A DNA stretch of 64,000 nt, from NCBI RefSeq assembly GCF_951801035.1, contig NZ_CATOKT010000002.1, one strand, 5' to 3'. Of the stretch, positions 32,255 to 41,900 are shown in pieces. Below the pieces are notes generated by a model, which did no database searches, was not told where the DNA came from, and saw only the letters and a list, made by a program, of their open reading frames with translations. Made by a program: the position numbers and the translations under genes. Every line of letters starts with the position of its first letter. Position 1 is the first letter of the stretch. This DNA comes from Adlercreutzia sp910585575. Lineage in GTDB: Bacteria > Actinomycetota > Coriobacteriia > Coriobacteriales > Eggerthellaceae.

Positions 32255-32497
32255 GAAGATCATCCTCTCAAGAGGGGGCGGATGAAGCAATTGCGGGGCC
32301 GACGAGGGTATACGGTAGCGGGTGAAACAGGGGTGCGTTCGGAAAGGGCGGCATTCCGTCGGCAGGTAAAGTCTCTTGTTGTCCACGGGCGGCAAACCGC
32401 TCGATGACAAAGAGGCTCATAGACCCGACCAGCTGCTTTCCCTTCCTAGAATAGACAACGTAGCACATTCTGAACTCGAAAGAAACGAGGTGTTCCT

Positions 32498-33865
32498 GTG
32501 ACTGCAACAAATAATTCGACGGCTCCTCTGGCCGGCATGAAGGTGATCGACTGGACCGAGGTTCAGTCCGGACCGTCCTGCACGCAGCTGCTTGCATGGA
32601 TGGGTGCCGAGGTCATCAAGATCGAGCGTCCCGGCGGTGACCCTACCCGTACCGAGCTGCTCGATATTGCTGACTCTTGGTCGGTGTACTACCTCCAGCT
32701 GAACGCCAACAAGAAGTCGCTCACGCTGAACGTGAAAACCGACGAGGGCAAGCAGATTCTCACCCAGCTGCTCAAGGAGGCCGACGTGTTCGTAGAGAAC
32801 ATCGGCCCCGGCGACGTTGAGAAAATGGGCTTTGGCTGGGAGAACGTCCACAAGATCAACCCCCGCTGCGTCATGGCATCGCTTAAGGGCTTTGGCCAGA
32901 ACTCGCGCTTCTCGAAGGTGAAGGCCTTCGAGCCGGTGGCTCAGTCTGCGGGCGGCGCGGCGTCTACCACGGGCTGGAACGAGGGCTCTTTCAACGTGCC
33001 GACCCAGTCCTCGGCGGCGCTTGGCGACTCCAACACTGGCATGCACCTGTGCATCGGCATCCTTTCGGCCCTGCTTCAGCGCGAGCACACCGGCGAGGGC
33101 TGCTATGTGTACCAGTCCATGCAGAACGCCGTGCTGAACCTGTGCCGCATCAAGCTGCGCGACCAGATCATGCTCGACAACTTGGGCGCTCTGCCGCACT
33201 ACGAGGTGTACCCCGACTGGGATTGGACCGACACCATCCCCCGCGCCGAGAACACCGAGGGCGGCCAGGTTATCGGCTGGTGCTACAAGGCCAAGGGCTG
33301 GGAGACCGACCCCAACGCCTATGTGTACATCGTCATCGAGAACTCCGAGAAGGCCTTCAAGGAGCTGTGCGCGGCTATCGACAAGCCCGAGCTGGCCGAC
33401 GACCCGAAGTTCACGCCGTGGCAGAACCGCCAGCTGCACAAGGACGAGCTGTACCCCATCATCGAGGAGTACACCAAGCAATACGACAAGTTCACGCTGA
33501 CCGACAAGCTGGGCGCGGCTGGCGTGCCGGTGGGCCCGGTGCTCGATTGGCACGAGATCGAGAACGACTCCGACTTGTTGAACGACGGCACCATCCCCGA
33601 GATCGACCAGGGCGGTGCCCGTGGCAAGTTCAAGACCATCGGTCTGCCCTTCACCATGTCGAACTTCAAGCCCGACTACAAGCGCGCTCCTGACCTGGGC
33701 GAGAACAACGCCGAGATTCTGGAGAGCCTGGGCTACACCGCCGATCAGGTGCAGCAGTTCACTGAGCAAGGCGTGCTGGAGGCTCCGGCCACGCCGCACA
33801 ACCCGGCTGTGAAGGTTATCACCTACGCCGAGTACCAGGAAATGCAGAAGAAGGCCGGCAAGTAG
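32498..33865 (+). CDS. frc: Formyl-CoA:oxalate CoA-transferase (class III CoA-transferase)
   Basis: A 455-residue protein. The fold is CaiB/Frc. MKVIDWTEVQSGPSCTQLLA starts the domain, and GAEVIKIERPGGDPTR, the catalytic aspartate region LGDSNTGMHL, and VLNLCRIKLRDQ match formyl-CoA transferase closely, including its typical KGWETDPNAYVY segment. It moves CoA from formyl-CoA to oxalate. No oxalyl-CoA decarboxylase gene lies in the window, so the partner would be elsewhere, and another acid is possible. GTG 32498 follows GAGG; a -10 TAGAAT is at 32447-32452. Residues after about 415 form an extension. Confidence 0.75.
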   Translation: MTATNNSTAPLAGMKVIDWTEVQSGPSCTQLLAWMGAEVIKIERPGGDPTRTELLDIADSWSVYYLQLNANKKSLTLNVKTDEGKQILTQLLKEADVFVENIGPGDVEKMGFGWENVHKINPRCVMASLKGFGQNSRFSKVKAFEPVAQSAGGAASTTGWNEGSFNVPTQSSAALGDSNTGMHLCIGILSALLQREHTGEGCYVYQSMQNAVLNLCRIKLRDQIMLDNLGALPHYEVYPDWDWTDTIPRAENTEGGQVIGWCYKAKGWETDPNAYVYIVIENSEKAFKELCAAIDKPELADDPKFTPWQNRQLHKDELYPIIEEYTKQYDKFTLTDKLGAAGVPVGPVLDWHEIENDSDLLNDGTIPEIDQGGARGKFKTIGLPFTMSNFKPDYKRAPDLGENNAEILESLGYTADQVQQFTEQGVLEAPATPHNPAVKVITYAEYQEMQKKAGK

Positions 33866-33902
33866 TCCTTCCGCTTCTTATAGCAGGCTGGATGCCTTTT
33901 TG

Positions 33903-33939
33903 AAATCCGAGTCCGCCTTGGGCGGGCTCGGATTTTTTT
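33903..33939 (+). terminator. Terminator after frc
   Basis: AAATCCGAGTCCGCC and GGCGGGCTCGGATTT pair around TTG with one mismatch, followed by a run of T residues. Confidence 0.92.
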
Positions 33940-33947
33940 CGTCATCT

Positions 33948-33961
33948 TGAACCATGGTTCA
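33948..33961. promoter_or_regulatory. Perfect 14-base palindrome upstream of the XRE gene
   Basis: TGAACCATGGTTCA is fully self-complementary and lies 46 bases before the small XRE regulator ATG. Half of it (GGAACCATG) recurs at the start codon itself, which suggests autoregulation. Confidence 0.5.
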
Positions 33962-34006
33962 TCTATAAGGAAACGGGTGCCGACGGGCATCCGCTAGGCT
34001 GGAACC

Positions 34007-34219
34007 ATGAGGACCATTCAGGACAAAGTTGGCCGTCGTATCCGCGTTCTGCGCATTGCAGCAGGCATTCCCCAGGGCACCTTGGCCCTGATGACGGGCA
34101 TCACGAAATCCTACATGAGCGAAATCGAGGCCGGGAAGAAGAACCTGACGCTGCGATCGCTCGAACGGATTGCCGATGCCCTCGGAGTGCCCCTCTCCGA
34201 GCTGTTCCGCGGCTTGTAA
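34007..34219 (+). CDS. Small XRE-family helix-turn-helix regulator
   Basis: A 70-residue protein made almost only of a Cro/CI-type domain: RIRVLRIAAGIPQGTLALMT, ITKSYMSEIEAGKKNLTLRS, LERIADALGVPLSEL. No ribosome site precedes ATG 34007, but TAGGCT at 33992-33997 lies about nine bases upstream, so a leaderless transcript is likely. No toxin or HipA-type partner follows intact. Confidence 0.85.
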   Translation: MRTIQDKVGRRIRVLRIAAGIPQGTLALMTGITKSYMSEIEAGKKNLTLRSLERIADALGVPLSELFRGL

Positions 34220-34269
34220 GGAGAGCACCGCGCATCGCTTGTCCAAGCACGGAGAAGGAGTTCATATAG

Positions 34270-34353
34270 ATGCGAACTTTGACCGGAGACGAGGGACGCG
34301 AAAGGGAAGGGGAGGGGTTCAGAGCTCTAGGCGGTCAGCGCGGTGCGATCTGA
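34270..34353 (+). CDS. Possible 27-codon ORF after the XRE gene
   Basis: AAGGAG (34255-34260) is nine bases before an ATG opening MRTLTGDEGREREGEGFRAL and seven more codons to TGA. It overlaps the 3' end of the convergent radical-SAM gene, and composition is not distinctive. It may be a short partner or a remnant; support is only the ribosome site. Confidence 0.15.
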   Translation: MRTLTGDEGREREGEGFRALGGQRGAI

Positions 34354-35130
34354 GGTGAGGCCTTTATTTTTGCCAGTGAGAGTACCGCGCTTGATGTAGT
34401 AATCGATATTCTTTGCTTGGCAAAATGTGATGACTTCCTGAGCACGCTCGTTGTACCACTCTTTGATGTCGGGGTAGCTTGAGACGGTTTTGTTGTAGTT
34501 GGTGCGTCCGAAGATAATACGGTCGGCAAAGCTCACTTCCTGGAGGATTGGCTCGAGCTCCTGGTCGATAATGTTGGGACTCGGGTAAGGCTCCATGCTC
34601 ACCCAGGTGCGGCATCCCCGATCATGAAGAGCGCGGAGTGAGGCGATGCGTTCGCGATAGGGCGCCGCCCCAGGCTCGTAGTTGCTGCGGTAAGCTTCAT
34701 CCAGGGAAACAAGAGTAATGCCATAGATGTTGCCCTGTGAGAACTCGGCAAGCTCAAGGGGAAGAACGCCCTTCGTGAGGACGATGCAGGGGATGTCATG
34801 CTCGTTGAGCTTGGCTATAGCCCGCAGGCTCATGGCGCAGATCTCGGGATATCCGTACATGAAAGAATCGGTGGTAAAGCAAAGCTGGACATGGTTGATC
34901 TTGTCTTTGAGCTTTGGTATTTCTCGATCCAGGAGTTCGAGGGTGTTTGAAACGAGGACGGGGTCGCACCACTCTTCATACGAGGCTACTGTGCCAAACC
35001 GCTTCGCCATCATCATGGCATAGCAAGGGTATCGGCACCCATGGGAGCAGCCCAGCACATGGTTCATGGTGTAATCGCCGTATTCGACTTTTGTTTTATA
35101 GAGCATGGACTTGCGCGTGGTGGTCTTCAT
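34327..35130 (-). CDS. Radical-SAM-like protein with C-x3-C-x3-C motif (SplB-related)
   Basis: A 267-residue protein. LGCSHGCRYPCYAMMMAKRFG has three cysteines spaced C-x3-C-x3-C, one residue wider than the standard radical-SAM C-x3-C-x2-C, in the sequence context of SplB-like (spore-photoproduct-lyase-related) proteins. A TIM-barrel-like succession follows (VQLCFTTDSFMYGYPE, IPCIVLTKG, ITLVSLDEAYRSNYEP). Proteins of this kind occur beside TcmP (three-Cys-motif partner). Its ATG overlaps the stop of the upstream tcmP-like remnant (ATGA), with GGAGG as ribosome site inside that gene. Function unknown; genome defence or nucleic-acid modification is a guess. Confidence 0.7.
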   Translation of the reverse strand: MKTTTRKSMLYKTKVEYGDYTMNHVLGCSHGCRYPCYAMMMAKRFGTVASYEEWCDPVLVSNTLELLDREIPKLKDKINHVQLCFTTDSFMYGYPEICAMSLRAIAKLNEHDIPCIVLTKGVLPLELAEFSQGNIYGITLVSLDEAYRSNYEPGAAPYRERIASLRALHDRGCRTWVSMEPYPSPNIIDQELEPILQEVSFADRIIFGRTNYNKTVSSYPDIKEWYNERAQEVITFCQAKNIDYYIKRGTLTGKNKGLTSDRTALTA

Positions 35131-35477
35131 AGACGCTTTCCTCCGAAATCGTTGATCTCTCGAATGAGGTGCTCGCTAATGCGTTCCGCGATGTTCAGTG
35201 CGCTGCTGCTTGGATTGGATACTAGCGCAAAGAGCGCAAAGAGGGGAGCATTGCCCGATGTTTTTAAGATGCCGGGGCCGAACACTCCGGGGAAGACGGT
35301 CTTGAGGCGTGTTTTGGTGTACGAGAGCAGCTCGTCCGGGCCTTCTTTGCGTTCGACTTCAGATTCCGTGCTATCGAAAAGAGAGAGCTGGTTGCTGTGG
35401 GGATTCGAGTAGAGCTTTTGCCAGCTGCTATCGCCGAAAAACACATCAAGCTTATGCTGATTGGGGTTTTCGGGCAT
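35127..35477 (-). pseudogene. C-terminal remnant of a three-Cys-motif partner (TcmP-like) protein
   Basis: Frame of 116 residues. LDVFFGDSSWQKLY, YTKTRLKTVFPGVF and SGNAPLFALFALVSNPSSSALNIAERI resemble the C-terminal third of TcmP proteins, which are about 300-370 residues. The N-terminal methyltransferase-like portion is absent and the sequence upstream is AT-rich and non-coding in this frame. Translational coupling to the downstream radical-SAM gene is kept. Either the fragment still works as a small partner or it marks a deletion. The assignment is from remembered family features. ATG 35477 has no strong ribosome site. Confidence 0.5.
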
Positions 35478-35967
35478 CTTGAAGCGGGGTAAAAGGCGAA
35501 TAATAATAGTACAAGTGTTCTTATATAAAAGAACCGCCTTCGGCAAGAGGGAGAGTAGGCGCGCCACGGGGGAGGGTGGTGCTTTTTGCGGAAATTGAGG
35601 TTGACGTGGGGAAAGATGAGGGAATTGGTTGGCGCATCTGTGTTTGTTTCCATCCGTAAACAAAGCGTCAACTTTGATGATTTATTAGGTTTGACCAGGA
35701 GAAATACTAGATCGAACGGTGCTCCAAATGGATGGAAGTAGACAGTTTGGTTGAAGTTTGATAACGGGAGTCTTACAATTCGAAAGATCGGAGCAGTATG
35801 CCCTGGTGGTCGTGCATTGCCCAATGACGGTTGTCGCAGGGCGCTCGTTACCGGCAGGGGCTCAAGGTGCTCGCCGACCCTGAAGCGGGTGGCGAGCTGG
35901 CTGCATAAAACGGAAGTGTTGCTCCGATAGACGCAGTACGTTGGACTCTAGAAGTCTGGGGATACAC
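35478..35967. other. AT-rich intergenic region between tcmP remnant and giant adhesin
   Basis: About 490 bases with lower GC than the surroundings. It holds the dyad GTTCTTATATAAAAGAAC (35517-35534), a likely minus-strand promoter dyad for the tcmP remnant, and GACTCTAGAAGTC (35944-35956) just before the adhesin start. No intact ORF is supported on either strand. It probably contains a recombination join and the promoters of both flanking genes. Confidence 0.5.
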
Positions 35968-38900
35968 ATGAAACAGAATCGAGACTACGGTATCTCGCCA
36001 AGCGAGGAGCTTGGCAAAATGGCGACCGCGCCGTTGACTAACACGGCGGGTGGCGTGAATGCCACGAACCCCGAAACGTTGCGGGGGGGGGGGGCTCACA
36101 GCTAAGTAATGCCGTTGAGCCGCGAAAGGAGGGATCTTCCAGCCGGGAAGAGGTTCCGCCATCCTTTCGCACCAAACCGTGGGTGCGAGCGCTCTCCACG
36201 GTTCTTTCGTTTCTGTTAGCGGTGACGCTCTTCGACGCATCGGCCGTAAGCGTGCTGGCCGAGGAAGCCGCCGCCGACCCCGCTCCCGTCGAGGAGCCCG
36301 CTTCTTCCGTGGAAGAGCAGGAAGAAGAATCGGCCCCGCCTTCCGAAGGCTCTTCAGCCTCGAGTGAGGAAGCGGCAACGGCGCCTGGCGCGTCGGACGC
36401 TCCTGCTTCTTCCGACCCATCTTCAGACAATGACAGCGACCAGAGCGCCGAGGCAACGCCGAAGGCTGCCGATGAGGAAGCCCCTTCGGCCCCTGATTCC
36501 GGCGCCAAGGCTGACGGATCCGCCGACAAGACAGCGGCTTCGGAACGCGAATCTCTTGCTGCGATTCAGCAGCAGCCGCTTGACCAGGAAGCTCTTCGCA
36601 ATCTTATGCCTGCGCAGCTTACCGATGCAGCGCAGGTGCTCCCCCAGACGACGCTTGATGGTGCGACCGCTGAAATGTCTCAGCTGGTGTCCTCCGCTCT
36701 GCGACCCGAGTTGGCTGCATGGGGCGCTCCCTTGGTTTCCTCGGGCTACCTAACCGATGACCAGCGTTTGTCTGTCCGCTTTGGCCTGGGAAATCGCGCT
36801 GTGCTGTTGCAAGGCGGCGCCTTGGGCGGCATGAACGACGCGGATCCGTTTGTCTTCACGCTCGATGTGCCCTATCTGTATGAAAAAGACGACGGAACCA
36901 TGGCGACGACGCTCTCGGAGGAAGAGTGGCGCTTGCGTTTGGCCTTGGCTACCGAAGCCCAAAAGGCTGCCGATGATGCCACGGCGACATTGGCTGCGGT
37001 ACAGGACGCGGCCGCTCAGCGCGCTCAGGGCGATACGCCCCGTTCTGCCGCTCGAGCTGTCCTCTACGGCCAGGCACTTCCTAAGGGCTGGACGCTGTGG
37101 CAGGGCCACGGCGAGGGATATCGCCGCATTACGGAAGCCGAGTTGCAAGAAGGTGTGTCGGGGCGCTTGGTGCTGCGCGCCGAGAATCCGGTGACTGCCG
37201 AGACGAAGCTTCCCGCCTTCGAGCTTGGACTCAAAGGATCGGTTCCCGAGGGCGCTCAAGTCGACGTTGTGTGGGGCTACGAGGTGCGCTCGATGACCAA
37301 TGCCGCCGGCGCGGTGACGCGGGGGCTGGCCAAGCGCGCGGCGGCGGGCAGTGTCACGTTGTGCAGCGGCTCTGACATTCAGGTGAAAGCGGCCAGGCAA
37401 GCGCTCTCTGGCAGCACGCTTGCGATTAAAGGCGCTGCCGCTCCGCTTATGACGCGTCGCAACGGCGCGGGCCTTGGCTGGGCGACCTCGTTGGTGGCTT
37501 TTGCTGTGGCAGACGAGAGCCCGGCGGCTTCGGGCATAGCGGTGACGGCCCAGTGGCCCGCTGACGAGCAGGGCCGCGGAGGCGTGGCCAAAGAGGACCT
37601 GCAGTACTCCTTGGCGGTGCTCGCTGACGACGATCAAGGCTCCGACCAGGTGCGCTACGTAGGCAAGCCGGGAGAGGGCGGCGTGATCGTGCTCGATGTC
37701 TCCGCCTTGACGGACGAGCAGCGCGCAACGCTTGATCCTGCCGATGCCGCCAGCCTGAGGGCGCTGGGGCTGGCGCCTCTGCCCTATACCGTCAGCAAAG
37801 ACGGCGTGCTCTCGGTGGCGCTCGAGGGGGATGAGGGTTCGGTTGATCCTGGTCAAGAACGAGTGCTTTTCTTTGCCGCTCCCGTGCGCGAGCAGGCGCT
37901 GACGCCGGCATGGTCGGCCCAGGACGAGGCGACCTATCAGTCCGAGTTGCTGTCTTCCCATCGTAACGTGCTGCTGCCCTATGAGCCCCTTAAGGGGACG
38001 TTCTCGCTCCATATGAGCGTGGGCGCAGGCCAGCGAACCGTAGTGCTTTCCGAGCTGCGCGATTGCTCCTACACCTTTACCGTTGACGCCCGCGCGGAGA
38101 TCGCCGCCGCCGGCTCAAGCAATGCCGGCGGCAACGCGGCCTCTGGCGCTGAAGGGCAGAAGCCCTCGTCCCCAACGGGGGGTGCAGCTGGAGAGAGCGA
38201 GGGGGCCGGAAGCGGTGATGCCGCGAACGGCTCGGAGTCGACTGAAGGGGCGGGTTCGCCCGAAGGGGAAGGGGTGCCGCGGCCGTCTTTGGAGACCGAC
38301 GCTCCACTCCTCAGCGACGCGCCCACGGTGTTCGGCGTGCCCGAGGAAGACCCTATCGACGTTGTGACGCAGCAGGCGCTTCACCCCACTGCCTATGTGC
38401 TGGGAGCGCCGTTTGCCGTGCGCGCGGCGGGCGAGCTGAACCTGAAGGACGTGTTCAATCCCTATCCGGCGCCCCTGGGCAGCATGGAGGCCCTGCCCGA
38501 CGCCGAGAACATCTACCTAATTAAAGATACGGGCACGGCCGACGCGGGCTTTGTGGCCGAGCTGGGCTTCCGCGACCTGCCCGAGGGCGGCTGGCTGGGC
38601 GACAAAGATCATCCCACGCAGCTGACCTTGGTATCGCCCTACCTGTACAAAACCGACGAGGGCGCCATCCTCGAGGCCCGCACTTATAAGGAGTATCAGG
38701 AAGGCATTACGCGCTATCCCAACGCCAACCCGGAAAAGGAGCCCATGCGCCTGGCCATCATCCCTGACTCCTCGCTGTTCATGGACTTCAGTGTGTTGCT
38801 GGACGGCACGCCCATCAGCCTGGACGTGTACAAGGAATACTACAAGGATGGCCTGTCGGGCACGATCACGCTGATCTATACGGGCGCTGACGGCACGTTC

Positions 38901-41900
38901 GAGATTGACTCCAGTTTCCAGCGCCCTGTGTTCCACGTGGCCTTCCTGGGGAAGGTGCCCGAGAACACCAGCGCCGTGGTGCGCATGGGCGGCCGCGTGG
39001 AGTGCTACACCGACCCCGACGACGGCGTGACCCACGTGCCCGAGGTGCCCTTCCAAATTGAGCCGGGTGAGATGAACACGGGCGACAGCCAGTTGCGCAG
39101 CATCACGTTCATCAAGACGAACCTACAGTGGGAGACGAAGATCCAGAAGCTGTGGGAGCCCATTTTGTGGGACAAGTACAACTACACCGTGTACCGTGTG
39201 GAAACCACGAACACCTCCACCGAGGAGGATACCGTCATCGACCTCATGCGCTATGCGGTGCGCGTGTCCCACGAGAGCAGCCCCTCGGGCGGCGTGCGCC
39301 GTGCCGATATTATGGTGTGGGACGAGAACGGGAATAAGATTCCCCAGCTTACCAACGACATCATGAAGAACGGCAGCTTCGTGGGCAAGCCTGACGCCGG
39401 CGGCGTGCTCATCTACGACATGACCGATCGCGACGACGTGTGGAACCAGCTGGACCACGTGAAGTTCTCGAACATCGACGACTTCGGCCTGACGCCGTTG
39501 CCCTACCAGAACCTGGGCATCGACGGCATGGTGACGTTCCGCGTGGACAAGCCCATCTATCCGCCGCAAAGCCCGGTGGAAGGCGCCCGCGACAAGCTGA
39601 CGCTGCTGGTAGCCGTGCCCTACACCACCAACATCAGCTACTACACGAATCCCTCGGGCAACAAGATTTACTCCACCGTGGCCTTCGACACCACCTCTAC
39701 CGTGGTGTTCGGCGGTAAGGGAGACAAGGGCTACACCTGGTCGAAGCAGGGCGGCGCCTCGGCCTCGTTCATCGAGCCGAAGAACGGCTTCGAGGTGCAC
39801 AAGACCGCCTGGGACTATGATCGCCAGGCATGGCAGGGCGATGGCGGCCAGGGCTCCGACCGCATCGGCTATGAGTCGAAGTACCGCATCTACGGCATGA
39901 AGGCCTCGGGCAACGTGAAGATTGCCGGGCCCGACGTGAACGCCGCCTGGGGCCCCATCGTCAACGACGACCTGCCCAAGAACTACGAGCTGACTGGGCT
40001 GGACTTCCGCGTGCGCAAAGACGCGCTGAACACGCAGCTCTACGATGCGAAAACCGTAACGGCGGCGAGCCTGACCAAGGAGGAGCGCTTCGCCCAGTGG
40101 TTCTGCGCCGAGGCGGGCGTGGTGCAGTTCGAGGTGGGCTCGGACCCGGGTGCCGGCTCGTGGGTGGATACCCCGGTGGTTCCCACGTACAAGGGCGAGG
40201 AGACCGAGGGCGGCGTTACCTACGAGGTATGGACGCTGGGCACCCAGGCAGGCCAGCCGAACATCGCCCAGATGCTGGAGGCCCAGGGCATTGCGGCGAA
40301 GGTGCGCAGCTCGCTGCTGTCCACGCCCAACCCGCTGAAGTTTACGGGGAACGTGCGCTTCCTGATGGCGAAGGAGTTCGCCGTGGGGGCGACCATTCCC
40401 GTGGATATTACCGTGCGCGGCATTATGCGCCATCCCGCCAGCGACGGCTCGGAGGGGCGCTACACCAACAAAGCCACGGTGAACTACGGCCGCGCCCAAT
40501 GGGTGGTGCCCGTGGGCGACCAGGGCAACTGCTATACGGCGGCCAGCCTGAACACGAAGACGGCTCAGGCGCATCTTCTGGCTATCGGTCCCGTGCAGCC
40601 CACGGTGCAGGCGCGCGCCTACGACGTGTCGCCCACCCAGGGCATGCGCTGGGGTGCCGTGGGCGGCACCCAGAACGCCCCCTGGGGCGAGGAGCGCTCG
40701 GGCTTCATCTTCCAGCTGTCGAACCCCAGCCGCTCGAAGGCCGAGCCGGGCTCGTTCAGCACCTCGAACCTGTCCTACACGGCGTGCGACTGCCGTTGGG
40801 TGGGTACGACTTGGGTGCCGAATCGCCCCGGTTCTAATCTCGGCACCTGGAAGGGTGAGTGGATCAACGGCCACTATTACGAAAACGAGTGGTATCACAG
40901 CAACCATCTGGGCTTCGATCCGTCGCGCGTCATCATCTCCAAGGGCTTCCTCGACAACGCTGACATCACCTCGGTGACACTTACTTTCGACCACGGCACC
41001 GACAAAGACGGCCGCGATCCGCTGACGCTTACGCGCCAGCAGCTGCAGGCCTACGTGGTGAAGGCGGGCAGCGCGGAAGCTGCCGCCTATGGCACCGCCT
41101 TGGTGGGCTCGGCGGTCATCCCCTCCAGCGTGTGGAAGGGCGACGGAAAGTGGTGGGTGCACCTGAAGAACGTGTCGGTGCAGTTCGACTCGTTCAACGG
41201 TCTGGTAGATTCGTCCACGCCGGGAAAGGGGGCGTTCGTCGCCATTCACGGCGAGCCTACCACCTTGGGCACTTACCCGCTGACCGGCACCTTCGAGACA
41301 AAGTATGAGGACTATGAGAATCAGAAGACCCAGAGCACGGCGCAGCTGAAGGTGGATCCTTCCAATCCCCAATGCTGGGCCTACGCCTTCGATAACGCCA
41401 GTGGTCGGACGCCCAACGGCGCTTCCGATGGCAGCCGTTGGAGTGATCCGGTGTCTGGGGCTTCGAATCGCGATTTGGAAGCCCGCCTCGACGAAAAGCG
41501 CTCAGGCTATGTGTTCCATCTCGTTAATCCGGGCGACGCTCGCATGGAGCCGGTACGCTTCGAGACCACGAAGCTGCCCTACGCGTTACGCAGCGACGGA
41601 ACCTTCTCAGGATTTGTGACCGATCACGTGGTTATCAGCCGTATGGCCCTCGAAAAAATCAGCGGCTTTCAGTTCTTGCAGCTTGATGTGGTTGATTCCG
41701 AAGGGGTGGCCTCAACCATTAAGCTGACTGAGGAAGAGCTGCAGCCCTATATTGTGGCAACTGGCAGCGCGGAAGCCGCTAAGTACGGAACGCACCTGGT
41801 GGGCTCCGTGGTGGTGCCCTCTTCTGTGTGGGGCAACGGCTATTTGCAAGCGGTTGCCATGGAGACGGACGTGTTTGCCTCCAATGTGGCCGGTTCGCGT

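Noticed and set aside
32264..32278. Third copy of the redox-island operator (CCTCTCAAGAGGGGG)
   Set aside because: Lacks the GGTAAT head and differs in the dyad; more likely an independent site at the WYL regulator start.
35848..36456. Minus-strand ORF of 202 codons over the adhesin 5' end
   Set aside because: Basic, Arg/Pro-rich composition typical of antisense frames; no ribosome site or motif.
39123..41372. Minus-strand ORF of 749 codons
   Set aside because: Antisense shadow of the adhesin; biased composition and no conserved motifs.
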